Origin: Psychroflexus longus
Lineage (GTDB): Bacteria; Bacteroidota; Bacteroidia; Flavobacteriales; Flavobacteriaceae
Reading direction: 5' to 3'
NCBI RefSeq assembly: GCF_020164595.1
Contig: NZ_JAIQZE010000003.1
Span: 124,001 to 188,000, forward strand
Length of the DNA stretch: 64,000 bases
A model generated the notes under the pieces. It was not told the DNA's origin. It saw only the letters and a program-made list of their open reading frames with translations, and did no database searches. Positions 25,477 to 34,080 of the stretch are shown piece after piece. How positions within the stretch are numbered: the stretch's first letter is position 1; each line of letters opens with the position of its first letter. Both the position numbers and the translations under genes were made by a program.

Positions 25477-26325
25477 TCAATTTTTAACTTTTAGTTGTTG
25501 ACCAATTTGTATGAGGTCATGACCCAATTTATTAATTACTTTCAATTCTTCAACCGAGATGCCGAATTTTTCAGAAATATTATAAAGTGTATCTCCTTTT
25601 TTTACATTGTAATATTCTGTTCCTGTGCTTATCAATCTTTTAGGTTTAGGCAAAGGAATATTTGCTGATTTACCTAAAACGGCTCTGTCAAACTCGTTAA
25701 GTTGATAGCGCTCTATTAGGCTTATTAATTTTTCAGGATATCTTGGGTCTGTTGCATACCCAGCCTTTCTTAAGCCTCTGGCCCAAGCTTTGTAATCGTC
25801 GCTGTCATAATCAAATAGGAAACTATAACGGGTTCTTTCAAATAGAAATAAAGAGTGATCTCTAAATGAGTATTGAGGGTCAATATATTTTCTGAAGCAT
25901 TCCTGAGCTTCATCATCATCGTGATACACTTTTTCCCATTCCCATCCATTGCATTTTATTCCAAAATGATTGTTGGAACGCTGGGTTAAATTCCCATTCC
26001 CAGAGCCGGACTCAAGAATCCCTTGAGCTATAGTAATGCTCGCAGGAATACCGTACAACCTCATTTCTTCCTGTGCGATTCCAGCATAATTGTAGATATA
26101 AAGCTCAACTGCATTGAGATTGCTCAGGTCAACATCCTGGATGTCATCATCCAAGTGGTCTTCCAAATCAACATATCTATAGGGTTGGGATTGTTTTTTT
26201 TCAATTTGAGATTTTGAATATTGATCTCTATTTTTTTCTACTAAAGCTGTTTTCGTTTTCTTTGATGTTCCACAAGACATCATTATAATCAGAAACAAAA
26301 AGCTGAAAGCGAAAGTGTATTTCAT
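25477..26325 (-). CDS. Lipoprotein N-acetylglucosaminidase with LysM domain
   Basis: A 282-residue lipoprotein (lipobox [10 protein letters not shown]). A FlgJ/glucosaminidase-type domain (about 75-215) has the catalytic-Glu motif [13 protein letters not shown] and [14 protein letters not shown], and the C terminus is a LysM peptidoglycan-binding motif ([17 protein letters not shown]). It should cut cell-wall glycan strands at the outer membrane or periplasm. It overlaps the upstream ACC-deaminase-like gene by ATGA and precedes hemL by 4 bases. Confidence 0.92.
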   Translation of the reverse strand: MKYTFAFSFLFLIIMMSCGTSKKTKTALVEKNRDQYSKSQIEKKQSQPYRYVDLEDHLDDDIQDVDLSNLNAVELYIYNYAGIAQEEMRLYGIPASITIAQGILESGSGNGNLTQRSNNHFGIKCNGWEWEKVYHDDDEAQECFRKYIDPQYSFRDHSLFLFERTRYSFLFDYDSDDYKAWARGLRKAGYATDPRYPEKLISLIERYQLNEFDRAVLGKSANIPLPKPKRLISTGTEYYNVKKGDTLYNISEKFGISVEELKVINKLGHDLIQIGQQLKVKN

Positions 26326-27257
26326 AAGCGATTAATGGTTTGTAATCCTTTTTGTTTTAAAGTTCGATTCATACCCTCGACACCTTGAAGTCCACCAGTA
26401 TGAATCGCTAAAATACGAGTATTTTTAGGAAAAAACCCAGATTGAATCATGTCAAAAATGCCATAAAACATCTTCCCTGTATAGATAGGGTCGAGGGGGA
26501 TGTTGTAATCCTGTTGAAACCCATTAATAAATTGAATTAATTCTGAATTTACTTTTGCGTAGCCTCCAAAATGATAATCATTTTGAAATGACCAGTTAGT
26601 TCTTTGTGTCCATTTTGATACTTCCTTTTGAAGAAAATCTCCCTTCAAAGCACTAAACCCTATACAATGTTGATGAAGTTTAGAACCTTCAATTAGCCCA
26701 GCAAGAGTTCCGCCAGTCCCAACCGATGAACACACCATATCAAAATCATCGTCTTTTTCTAAAATTTCCTGACATCCTTTTATAGCAAGAAGATTTGTCC
26801 CACCTTCAGGAATTATAAAAATTGAAGGATTCCTTTCAATCAGTGATTTTACCTCAGGTATATTTTCTTTATCTCTATAATCATTTCTAGAAACGAAAAT
26901 AAATTGCATTCCTTTTTGATGAGCATAAGCTAATGTTGGATTAGTAGACAAGGTGTTCTCTATATTCTGTCCTAGTTCTTCTCCACGAATTATTCCAATA
27001 GATTTAAGACCTAAAATAGAACACGCTTCTGCTGTCGCTGAAATATGATTGGAGAAGGCTCCTCCAAAGGTCAATATTTTTGAGTTTTTTCTTTTTTGAG
27101 CCTCAAGTAAATTATACTTTAATTTTCTAAACTTATTTCCTGAAACTATGGGATGAATCAGATCTTCACGTTTAACACTTAAATCAATTCCATGAAAAAC
27201 CCCAATATGCTCTGTAACAGAATTATAGTTTTTTTCAAAAAAAGAAATTGAACTCAT
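26322..27257 (-). CDS. PLP enzyme of the ACC deaminase / D-cysteine desulfhydrase family
   Basis: A roughly 311-residue PLP enzyme. The Schiff-base lysine motif SGNKFRKLKYNLLEAQ, GGAFSNHISATAEACS and VGTGGTLAGLIEGS identify the family; the exact substrate (ACC, D-cysteine or another D-amino acid) cannot be chosen. I start it at ATG 27257 because a -7 box lies at 27279-27286 and would overlap the longer start at 27281. It is the first gene of the unit that continues to hemL. Confidence 0.85.
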   Translation of the reverse strand: MSSISFFEKNYNSVTEHIGVFHGIDLSVKREDLIHPIVSGNKFRKLKYNLLEAQKRKNSKILTFGGAFSNHISATAEACSILGLKSIGIIRGEELGQNIENTLSTNPTLAYAHQKGMQFIFVSRNDYRDKENIPEVKSLIERNPSIFIIPEGGTNLLAIKGCQEILEKDDDFDMVCSSVGTGGTLAGLIEGSKLHQHCIGFSALKGDFLQKEVSKWTQRTNWSFQNDYHFGGYAKVNSELIQFINGFQQDYNIPLDPIYTGKMFYGIFDMIQSGFFPKNTRILAIHTGGLQGVEGMNRTLKQKGLQTINRL

Positions 27258-27278
27258 AGTATCTTCTAAAATAAAACT

Positions 27279-27286
27279 CAAAATTA
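27279..27286 (-). promoter_or_regulatory. -7 box for the ACC-deaminase-like/hemL unit
   Basis: TAATTTTG on the minus strand, an exact match 21 bases before ATG 27257 and overlapping the alternative ATG 27281. It is back to back with the DUF5522 promoter at 27320. Confidence 0.5.
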
Positions 27287-27319
27287 AAGCCTTATCTTCG
27301 ATTTAAAGAAAGGTTTAAT

Positions 27320-27327
27320 TAAATTTG
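27320..27327 (+). promoter_or_regulatory. -7 box, leaderless spacing, for the DUF5522 gene
   Basis: TAAATTTG, an exact match only 4 bases before ATG 27332. Confidence 0.55.
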
Positions 27328-27331
27328 ATAG

Positions 27332-27499
27332 ATGAATTATTTTAAGAAGCAAATTCCGCTCGAGGAAGGTGATTTTTATTTAACGAAAGAAGGTTACAGG
27401 TGTTTTACAGAACAATATCATTTAAAAAGAGGCTATTGCTGTAAAAGTGGATGCAGACACTGTCCATACGGTTATGATAAGAAAAAACACAACAATTAA
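27332..27499 (+). CDS. DUF5522 small cysteine-rich protein
   Basis: A 55-residue gene below usual ORF length. The protein has four cysteines in the second half, in RGYCCKSGCRHCPYGYDKK, plus YRCFTEQYHLKRGYC earlier. This is the DUF5522 signature, also found inside eukaryotic proteins, and looks like a small metal-binding knuckle. It has its own promoter at leaderless spacing and lies between two divergently read units. Function unknown; the pattern is distinctive enough to call it real. Confidence 0.85.
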   Translation: MNYFKKQIPLEEGDFYLTKEGYRCFTEQYHLKRGYCCKSGCRHCPYGYDKKKHNN

Positions 27500-27585
27500 A
27501 ATTAGATTTATCTAATTACTACAAACGGCATACTAATTGTTTAAATAATTATAAATTGAGATTAAACAATTAAAATATTAAAAAC

Positions 27586-28122
27586 ATGAAACTATTAAAA
27601 GTAACATTAATTTTCATAGGGATAATCTCATTCACTTCTTGTTCCTCAATAAAAGTCGCGACAGATTACGATAAAGAAATAGATTTTAATTTATATAATT
27701 CTTTTGCGTTTTACAAGCCAGGAATTGATGCTGCAGAGATTTCAGATTTAGATAAAAAAAGAATTTTAAGAGCTATTGAAAGAGAATTGATAGCTAAAGG
27801 AATGGTAAAAACAACTAACCCTGATTTGTTGGTAAGTATTTTTACTGAAACTAGAGAAAATGTAAATATTTATCAGAATAATTTCGGATACGGTTGGGGA
27901 TGGAATCCATATTTCTGGGGACCTGGAGGTTTCAATACAGTTTCATCTAATATTGAAGGAACACTTTATGTTGATTTAATAGATGCTGGAAAAAATGAAT
28001 TGGTTTGGCAAGGTTTAGGTACTGGGATTTTAAGTTTGGACATGGATAAGAAAGAAGAAAAGATTAATGAAATAGTAAATAAAATAATGGAGAAATATCC
28101 TCCAGAAAGAGACCTGAAGTAA
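27586..28122 (+). CDS. DUF4136 lipoprotein
   Basis: A 178-residue lipoprotein (lipobox ISFTSCSSI, Cys20) of the DUF4136 family, common in Bacteroidota. Conserved pieces are KVATDYDKEIDFNLYNSFAFY at the start of the mature part, KKRILRAIERELIAKGM and LVWQGLGTG. It is probably outer-membrane anchored; its role is unknown. A long hairpin terminator follows. Confidence 0.87.
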   Translation: MKLLKVTLIFIGIISFTSCSSIKVATDYDKEIDFNLYNSFAFYKPGIDAAEISDLDKKRILRAIERELIAKGMVKTTNPDLLVSIFTETRENVNIYQNNFGYGWGWNPYFWGPGGFNTVSSNIEGTLYVDLIDAGKNELVWQGLGTGILSLDMDKKEEKINEIVNKIMEKYPPERDLK

Positions 28123-28153
28123 GTTCATGGTTGTTTATTTAGTTTGTTAGGTG

Positions 28154-28199
28154 AAGCTGTACAAAAATGAAATTTTCATTTTGTACAGCTTTATTTTTT
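28154..28199 (+). terminator. Long-stem terminator after the DUF4136 gene
   Basis: Arms 28154-28172 and 28174-28191 pair along about 18 positions with one bulged A (AAGCTGTACAAAA against TTTTGTACAGCTT at the ends), followed by TTATTTTTT. Confidence 0.88.
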
Positions 28200-28330
28200 A
28201 AGTCTATATCGAAGGTTTGCCTTGATTTTATCAACAAACGGGTTAAGTACCTTTTAGAGATTTCAATATAAATAAGTTCTAAAGCCTACATTTATATATT
28301 TCAGAGTTAGATAATTTTAAAAATACACGT

Positions 28331-28825
28331 ATGAGTAGAGGATTTGTAAAAGAAAGTGATCAGGAAGAACCAATAGTTATTCCTCCTAGAGCATCATTGC
28401 CAGATAATGAAATAAATTACGTGACTCCACACGGCATAGAGCTCTTAAATGAAGAGAAGATTTCTCTAGAAAAGCAACGTGTAGAAATTGAGGTAAAAGA
28501 TGAAACTGAGCGAAGACGAGAATTATCTTTAATAGATGGGAAACTGAAATTGCTGATAGAAAGATTGAAAACTGCTCAAATAATTGAACCTAAAAGTCAA
28601 AATCAGAATGAAGTTAGATTTGGTTCCACGGTAAAGTTTAAAATGAATGGGAATTTACAAGAGTTCAAAATCGTTGGAGTAGATGAAGCCAATATAAAGC
28701 AGAAAAAGATAGCATTTAGGTCTCCGTTGGCCAAAGCGATAACTTCAAAAAAAGAAGGCGATAAGTTTGATTTTAAACTTGGCGAAGAACGACGACCAAT
28801 AGAAATCATAAGCATCAAATACTAA
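28331..28825 (+). CDS. GreA/GreB-family transcription elongation factor
   Basis: A 164-residue protein. The N-terminal MSRGFVKESDQEEP and PPRASLPDNEINYVTPHG resemble GreB. A short coiled-coil arm (EKISLEKQRVEIEVKDETER) and the C-terminal FKBP-like globule (GSTVKFKMNG, then ISSPLAKAI-type FRSPLAKAITSKKEGD) follow. It should bind the secondary channel of RNA polymerase and help cleave backtracked RNA; the arm is shorter and less acidic at its tip than in classical GreA, so cleavage activity is not certain. Confidence 0.85.
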   Translation: MSRGFVKESDQEEPIVIPPRASLPDNEINYVTPHGIELLNEEKISLEKQRVEIEVKDETERRRELSLIDGKLKLLIERLKTAQIIEPKSQNQNEVRFGSTVKFKMNGNLQEFKIVGVDEANIKQKKIAFRSPLAKAITSKKEGDKFDFKLGEERRPIEIISIKY

Positions 28826-28882
28826 ATTTTATGCAAGACTATCCTTTCGATTATTCTTAATTAAAAAACAATTTCTACTAAT

Positions 28883-29581
28883 TTACATTTCAGAAATTTT
28901 CTTGATACTCTCAGGATGCATTACATGTTTGCCATCAAATTTGATGATCTCTGGAGCATTAGGAAAAATACTCAGTGCAAGTTGGAGTTGAGCCCGTATT
29001 CTTTCTTCTGATAGATATTCATCTTCATTTCCAAAGATGATGGATGTTTTTAAGTCGGGTAGATAAGCGAAGCTGGTTGCATCAAATTCTGTCGGTATGC
29101 TCCCTGAGTGTATCACCAAATGATCACAATTGACTTTTCGTTTCGCAAGCCAACGTGTCACGACAGAAACTCCTTGAGAAAACCCGAAAAGAATAATTTT
29201 TTTATCCTTAGGTAATTTTTCTGTTTGTAATATTGCGTCCAGATAATTCAGAACATTTTCAATCTCCTGTTCTCTATTTTCTTTGGTAAGCCATGAGGCG
29301 CCGACATATTTATAGGCTTTGGTTTGATAATACTTTGATGGTGCTTGTGGTGCAATGACGTAGTTCAATTCTGGGTCAAGATTTTCGAAATAACCGATAA
29401 AAAATTTACTCAAAAAACCAATGCCGTGGCAGGCTATCCAGATGTTTTTGGTATCCGTAGTAAGCGTGTTAAGTGTAGAGTAGGTGTTTGTGGTTTCATA
29501 ATCAACTTTTTTAGTAAGACTCACTTCACTTAAAATTTTAAAATTTTCAACCCAAAGTAAATGTTTAATTTTGTTTGACAT
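28883..29581 (-). CDS. Alpha/beta-hydrolase (carboxylesterase/phospholipase-like)
   Basis: A 232-residue serine hydrolase: nucleophile elbow GFSQGVS with Ser135, a late acid near Asp187 (GNEDEYL) and His219 (DGKHVMHPE). The opening CHGIGFLSKF and VIAPQAPSKYY fit the phospholipase/carboxylesterase (YpfH-like) group. The start codon ATG at 29581 and the start of the divergent GH113-like gene share bases (CATG at 29579-29582), so its promoter would have to lie inside the neighbour's coding region. No later Met gives a workable start. Confidence 0.85.
   Translation of the reverse strand: MSNKIKHLLWVENFKILSEVSLTKKVDYETTNTYSTLNTLTTDTKNIWIACHGIGFLSKFFIGYFENLDPELNYVIAPQAPSKYYQTKAYKYVGASWLTKENREQEIENVLNYLDAILQTEKLPKDKKIILFGFSQGVSVVTRWLAKRKVNCDHLVIHSGSIPTEFDATSFAYLPDLKTSIIFGNEDEYLSEERIRAQLQLALSIFPNAPEIIKFDGKHVMHPESIKKISEM
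29566..29573 (+). promoter_or_regulatory. -7 box, leaderless spacing, for the GH113-like gene
   Basis: TAATTTTG, an exact match 6 bases before ATG 29580; it lies inside the coding region of the divergent hydrolase. A TTG start at 29571 would overlap it. Confidence 0.55.
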
Positions 29582-30587
29582 GAAATTTTCAAGACTTTAT
29601 CTAGTAATATTTTTCTTACTCAACAATTTTCTGTTGGTATTTGCTCAGGACAAGTCCACAACTAAAATTAATGGGATGACCATGGTTGCTTCAAAAACAA
29701 CTATAACTGATGCCAATGCTAAAGACCTTCGAGATATTGGAAGTAATTATATAGCCGTAATGCCTTATGCTTTCATGCCTAGAGCAGAAAAAGCTCAATT
29801 ATATTTTGATACCAAAAGGCAATGGACAGGAGAAACCCTTACAGGAATAGAGTCTGATGTGAAGACCCTACAAGCAGTAGGATTGAAAGTTATGATAAAG
29901 CCTCATATCTGGATTGGAAGCGGAGCTTTTACAGGCAGTATTGCAATGACTTCCGAGATAGATTGGATCCAATTCGAAGAGAATTACAAAGCCTATATTC
30001 TAACATTTGCCAGTATAGCTGAAAAAAATAAAGTTTCGCTTTTTTGTCTAGGAACAGAATTGAACAGTTTTGTTTCGGAAAGACCAGAATTTTGGTGTAA
30101 GCTTATTGAAGAAGTGAAATCCATTTATTCTGGAAAGCTTACTTATGCTGAAAATTGGGATAAATATGAAGATGTTATATTTTGGGATAGTTTAGATTAC
30201 ATTGGAATTGATGCCTATTTTCCAATTTCTGAAAATAAAACTCCAAGTGTAGAGAAAGTCAATTTTGCTTGGCATGGATTGAAAGCTACTTTAAAGTCCT
30301 TTTCTAAAGATTATAATTCTAAAATACTTTTTACTGAATACGGTTATAGAAGTATTGATTTTGCTGGCAAAGAGCCTTGGGATTCTTCACGAAAAGAAGT
30401 TTCAGGCAATGAAACAGCGCAGCTTAATTTATTAAAAGGCTTACATGAAAGTATTTGGGATGAAGATTGGTTCGCAGGTGGTTTTTTGTGGAAATGGTTT
30501 CCGAATTACAATTCCGATTCATATAGACACAAGAATCGCTTTACTATTCAGGGAAAAATCTCCGAAAGCTATTTCAAATCTTTTTGA
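29580..30587 (+). CDS. Secreted GH113-like glycoside hydrolase
   Basis: A 335-residue TIM-barrel protein with a signal peptide (KFSRLYLVIFFLLNNFLLVFA, cut near Gln23). It resembles glycoside hydrolase family 113 (beta-mannanases): GSNYIAVMPYAFMP opens the barrel, and the two putative carboxylates are Glu160 in CLGTELNSF and Glu253 in LFTEYGYRS. Aromatic residues line the far end (GGFLWKWFPNY). The substrate is not known; no PUL genes such as SusC/SusD are nearby. The ATG at 29580 is chosen over TTG 29571. Confidence 0.85.
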   Translation: MKFSRLYLVIFFLLNNFLLVFAQDKSTTKINGMTMVASKTTITDANAKDLRDIGSNYIAVMPYAFMPRAEKAQLYFDTKRQWTGETLTGIESDVKTLQAVGLKVMIKPHIWIGSGAFTGSIAMTSEIDWIQFEENYKAYILTFASIAEKNKVSLFCLGTELNSFVSERPEFWCKLIEEVKSIYSGKLTYAENWDKYEDVIFWDSLDYIGIDAYFPISENKTPSVEKVNFAWHGLKATLKSFSKDYNSKILFTEYGYRSIDFAGKEPWDSSRKEVSGNETAQLNLLKGLHESIWDEDWFAGGFLWKWFPNYNSDSYRHKNRFTIQGKISESYFKSF

Positions 30588-30674
30588 AATAGAGTTTAAA
30601 AGTAAATCTAAACTAAATTCCATAAAAGTCTTTTAAAATATTCTGTATTAATAGCAGTGATGGCTTTGCTTTCG

Positions 30675-30682
30675 TAATTTTG
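30675..30682 (+). promoter_or_regulatory. -7 box for the menaquinone gene unit
   Basis: TAATTTTG, an exact match 18 bases before ATG 30701. It rules out an alternative TTG start at 30680. Confidence 0.5.
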
Positions 30683-30700
30683 TTTATTCAACTTTTGAAA

Positions 30701-31120
30701 ATGGATAAACAAAAGATATTAGAGCAGTGTAATGCTTATACCAAAAATACATTGATGGAAACCCTTGATATTTCCTACGTTGATGTAGGTGAGGATTTCC
30801 TCGTTGCAAAAATGCCAGTAACACCAAAAGTACATCAGCCAGATGGAGTTCTACACGGAGGAGCCATGGTAGCTCTCGCAGAAAGTGTAGGAAGCGCCGC
30901 TTGTTTTGTTTTTTTGGACACTCAAAAATTCATGATTCGTGGTTTGGAAATTTCTGCAAACCACGTGAGGAGTTTGAGTGATGGTAATGTTTTTGCTACT
31001 GCAAAGTTTATTCATAAAGGGCGGACGACTCAAGTTTGGGACATTAAATTGACAGATGTTGAGAACAGACTAATTTCAGCAGTAAAGTTAACCACCATAG
31101 CTTTACCTAAAGCAAGCTAA
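30701..31120 (+). CDS. PaaI-type hot-dog thioesterase, probable DHNA-CoA thioesterase
   Basis: A 139-residue hot-dog protein with the PaaI/YdiI motif VLHGGAMVALAESVGSAAC. Its position directly before isochorismate synthase (TAATG junction) and menD makes hydrolysis of 1,4-dihydroxy-2-naphthoyl-CoA in menaquinone synthesis the best guess (MenI/YdiI role); this is inference from context. I use ATG 30701, after the -7 box. Confidence 0.85.
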   Translation: MDKQKILEQCNAYTKNTLMETLDISYVDVGEDFLVAKMPVTPKVHQPDGVLHGGAMVALAESVGSAACFVFLDTQKFMIRGLEISANHVRSLSDGNVFATAKFIHKGRTTQVWDIKLTDVENRLISAVKLTTIALPKAS

Positions 31121-32220
31121 TGCAAAACTTACGGGAACATATTGAGGAGGCCTGGTCTTCACAATTACCTTTTGTGGCCTATCATCTTCCAAATGCAAAT
31201 GACGTCCGCTGTTTTTTTTCAAAGGATTCAGAGTTACGTCACCTTCAGCGTTATGACGATGCAGGATTTGTATTTTCAGCTTTTGAGCCTTTATCCCAAC
31301 CCATCGTGTTCCCAGAAGCGACTTCTGAAGTTTTAAAGTTTGAGCTCATCGATTATGAAGTGGAATCGCAAAGCACATTCAGTATAAAAGAAAATCCTGA
31401 AGAAAAAGATGATTATATAAAACTGGTAGCCGATGCGATAGATCTAATTAAGGCTGATGAAGTAAGAAAGATTGTGGTTTCCAGAAAGATTTCTGCTGAC
31501 TATGATTTGCATAATCCGGTTGAATTGTTGCTGAAATTGATAAAGTTTTACCCTGAAGCTTTTACTTATGTTTGGTTTCATCCTGAAGTTGGATTGTGGG
31601 CGGGAGCATCTCCGGAATTTCTAGCTAAAACTTACAGAACGCAGTTTAAAACTATGGCGCTAGCGGGGACAAAGCGGGTAGGGGAGGACAGAGACTGGAC
31701 TGAAAAGGAACTGGATGAGCAACAAATCGTGACTGATGAAATTGTGTATGGACTAAAAAAGCATACTAAAACACTTGAGGTTTCTGAGCGAAAAACAGAT
31801 AAAGCAGGGGAACTTCTGCATTTGAGAACTGACATAACGGCGACTTTGGAATCTTCTAACTTGGGCGATTTGTTAAATGAATTACATCCTACTCCAGCAG
31901 TTTGTGGTTTGCCTAAAGAAAAGGCTTACCAATATTTGAAGGCTAATGAAAATTATAAAAGACAGTTCTATGCTGGATATTTTGGAGAGCTCAACATGCC
32001 GCATCATAATCAAAGATCGAGTAGAACCAGAAATCAAGAAAATCAAGCTTATAAATCTATAGTAAGGGCTTCCAATTTGTACGTTAACTTGCGCTGTATG
32101 AGTTATGCAGAGGGAAAAATCAATATATATGTGGGTGGCGGCATTACAAAAGACAGTAATCCTGAGGATGAATGGACAGAAACAGTCAATAAATCTAGGA
32201 CCATGTTAAAAGTGCTATAA
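31120..32220 (+). CDS. menF: Isochorismate synthase
   Basis: A 366-residue chorismate-utilising enzyme that isomerises chorismate to isochorismate, the first menaquinone step. The catalytic core shows VVSRKISADYDL, WAGASPEFLAKT, MALAGTKRVGEDRDW, ELHPTPAVCGLPKEKA and the closing YVGGGITKDSNPEDEW. It lacks an anthranilate/glutamine domain. Menaquinone is favoured over siderophore use because menD follows. It overlaps the thioesterase stop by one base and precedes menD by 51 bases, where menD has its own promoter. Confidence 0.92.
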   Translation: MQNLREHIEEAWSSQLPFVAYHLPNANDVRCFFSKDSELRHLQRYDDAGFVFSAFEPLSQPIVFPEATSEVLKFELIDYEVESQSTFSIKENPEEKDDYIKLVADAIDLIKADEVRKIVVSRKISADYDLHNPVELLLKLIKFYPEAFTYVWFHPEVGLWAGASPEFLAKTYRTQFKTMALAGTKRVGEDRDWTEKELDEQQIVTDEIVYGLKKHTKTLEVSERKTDKAGELLHLRTDITATLESSNLGDLLNELHPTPAVCGLPKEKAYQYLKANENYKRQFYAGYFGELNMPHHNQRSSRTRNQENQAYKSIVRASNLYVNLRCMSYAEGKINIYVGGGITKDSNPEDEWTETVNKSRTMLKVL

Positions 32221-32259
32221 GAAATCGTAAGACTATAGCTATTTAGAAATCCCCCATCT

Positions 32260-32267
32260 TATTTTTG
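32260..32267 (+). promoter_or_regulatory. -7 box, leaderless spacing, for menD
   Basis: TATTTTTG, an exact match 4 bases before ATG 32272. Confidence 0.55.
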
Positions 32268-32271
32268 TATT

Positions 32272-34029
32272 ATGAATCAGATCTATTCCAGCATACCAAC
32301 AGCTCAACTAATAGTCGAACTTTGTGTTTTGAATGGCATAGAGCATGTGGTAATCTCACCTGGTTCCAGAAACGCGCCTTTAACGATAACATTAGCGAAT
32401 CATCCCAAAATAAACGCTTACAGTATTGTGGATGAGCGTTGTGCTGGGTTTTTTGCATTAGGCATGACTCAGCGTTTTAACGCCCCTGTGGCTGTGGTTT
32501 GTACTTCCGGTTCTGCTTTATTAAACTACTATCCAGCAGTGTCTGAAGCATTTTACAGTAATTTGCCTTTGGTAGCGATATCTGCGGACAGGCCCCCACA
32601 CTTAATTGATGTTGGGGATGGGCAAACTATTAGACAACCAGATGTTTTTAGCAATCATATTTTATATTCGGCCAACTTAAAGTCTGATTTTCACAATTCT
32701 GAAGACCAATCTATTTTAGATTTTAACACAAAAGAAACTCACAAAGCACTTCAAACCGCTATTTGGAATCAGGGGCCAGTCCATATCAATGCTCCTTTTG
32801 ATGAGCCACTTTACAATAAAACAGATCAGTTGGATTTTATAATTCCCCAATTAGAGTCTTTGAAACCAGAGAATGCTGAAATCAATTCTTCCGATTTTAT
32901 AAAATCATGGAATACTTCGTCCAAAAAACTGGTTTTGGTAGGGGTAAATCTGGATGAAAAAATTGATAAAAACGTTCTCAAGTTGCTTTCAGACGACCCG
33001 TCCATCATCGTTATGACTGAGATCACTTCCAATATTTCTGATAGGAATTTCTTTACCAATATAGATTCAATTTTAGCTCCAATCGAATCAGAAGAAAATA
33101 CTGAAAAATTATTTGAGGCTCTACAGCCAGACATGCTTATTACTTTTGGAGGTTTGATTGTATCCAAAAAGATTAAAAAATTTCTAAGACAATTTAAGCC
33201 TAAAAAGCATTTTCACATTGATCCTAGAGAAGCTAACGATACCTTTTTCTGCCTGACTCAGCATTTTGAAACCTCTGTCAATTCTTTTTTTGAAAAAGCC
33301 AATTCATCACTAAATAAGATTGAGTCTTCCTATTTTGAAAGCTGGAATGCCATCCGATTGAAAACTCTAGAATATAGAAAATATTATAAGGATGAAATCG
33401 GATTTACTGATTTTGCTTTTTACTATAGTTTATTTGAACACTTGCCTCAAGATGAAACAGTTCATTTTGCTAACAGTTCCAGTATTCGTTATGCAAATTT
33501 ATTTGATTCCAGACGTGAAATAAAAGCTTTTGCCAACAGAGGTACAAGTGGTATAGATGGAAGTACTTCTACTGCTATCGGTTATGCAGTTGCCAGCCAG
33601 GAACCAACGACTTTGGTGACTGGAGATCTTAGTTTTTTCTATGATTCCAATGCGCTTTGGAATAACTACATACCTAAAAATTTTAAGATCATACTCCTCA
33701 ATAATGCCGGTGGAGGTATTTTTAGAATCCTTCCTGGGAACAAAGATGAAAACTATTTTGCAAATTATTTTGAAACGACACATAACCTTAATGCCAAACA
33801 ATTGTGTGAGATGTATCAACTACAATATACAGTAGCATATGATTTAGAAGAGGTTGACAAAGAATTACCTTTGTTTTTTAAGAGAAATGATTCTCCACAA
33901 TTGATTGAAATCTTCACACCAAGATTGGAAAATGATAAAGTGCTTCTAGGGTATTTTGACTATCTAAGAAAACATATTGACTTTCAGTCGGTTTTAAATT
34001 TTAAAACAACAGAGTCCGCTTCAAACTAA
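32272..34029 (+). CDS. menD: 2-succinyl-5-enolpyruvyl-6-hydroxy-3-cyclohexene-1-carboxylate synthase
   Basis: Thiamine-diphosphate enzyme joining isochorismate and 2-oxoglutarate in menaquinone synthesis; 585 residues. Visible signatures are VISPGSRNAPLTITLANH near the N terminus, the conserved Glu of IVDERCAGFFALGM, the central RGTSGIDGSTSTAIG and the ThDP motif VTGDLSFFYDSNALWNN, then LLNNAGGGIFRIL. The upstream isochorismate synthase supplies its substrate. menB, menC and menE are not in the window. Confidence 0.96.
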   Translation: MNQIYSSIPTAQLIVELCVLNGIEHVVISPGSRNAPLTITLANHPKINAYSIVDERCAGFFALGMTQRFNAPVAVVCTSGSALLNYYPAVSEAFYSNLPLVAISADRPPHLIDVGDGQTIRQPDVFSNHILYSANLKSDFHNSEDQSILDFNTKETHKALQTAIWNQGPVHINAPFDEPLYNKTDQLDFIIPQLESLKPENAEINSSDFIKSWNTSSKKLVLVGVNLDEKIDKNVLKLLSDDPSIIVMTEITSNISDRNFFTNIDSILAPIESEENTEKLFEALQPDMLITFGGLIVSKKIKKFLRQFKPKKHFHIDPREANDTFFCLTQHFETSVNSFFEKANSSLNKIESSYFESWNAIRLKTLEYRKYYKDEIGFTDFAFYYSLFEHLPQDETVHFANSSSIRYANLFDSRREIKAFANRGTSGIDGSTSTAIGYAVASQEPTTLVTGDLSFFYDSNALWNNYIPKNFKIILLNNAGGGIFRILPGNKDENYFANYFETTHNLNAKQLCEMYQLQYTVAYDLEEVDKELPLFFKRNDSPQLIEIFTPRLENDKVLLGYFDYLRKHIDFQSVLNFKTTESASN

Positions 34030-34053
34030 GCTAGTTTCAATTTTAAAATTGAT

Positions 34054-34061
34054 TACTTTTG
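34054..34061 (+). promoter_or_regulatory. -7 box for the S1-domain gene
   Basis: TACTTTTG, an exact match 19 bases before ATG 34081. Confidence 0.45.
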
Positions 34062-34080
34062 CATTCTAAATTATTTTTGA

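Noticed and set aside
34038-34051. AT-rich palindrome CAATTTTAAAATTG after menD as a terminator
   Set aside because: The stem is only A/T plus one G-C pair and it overlaps the promoter region of the next gene; too weak to call.
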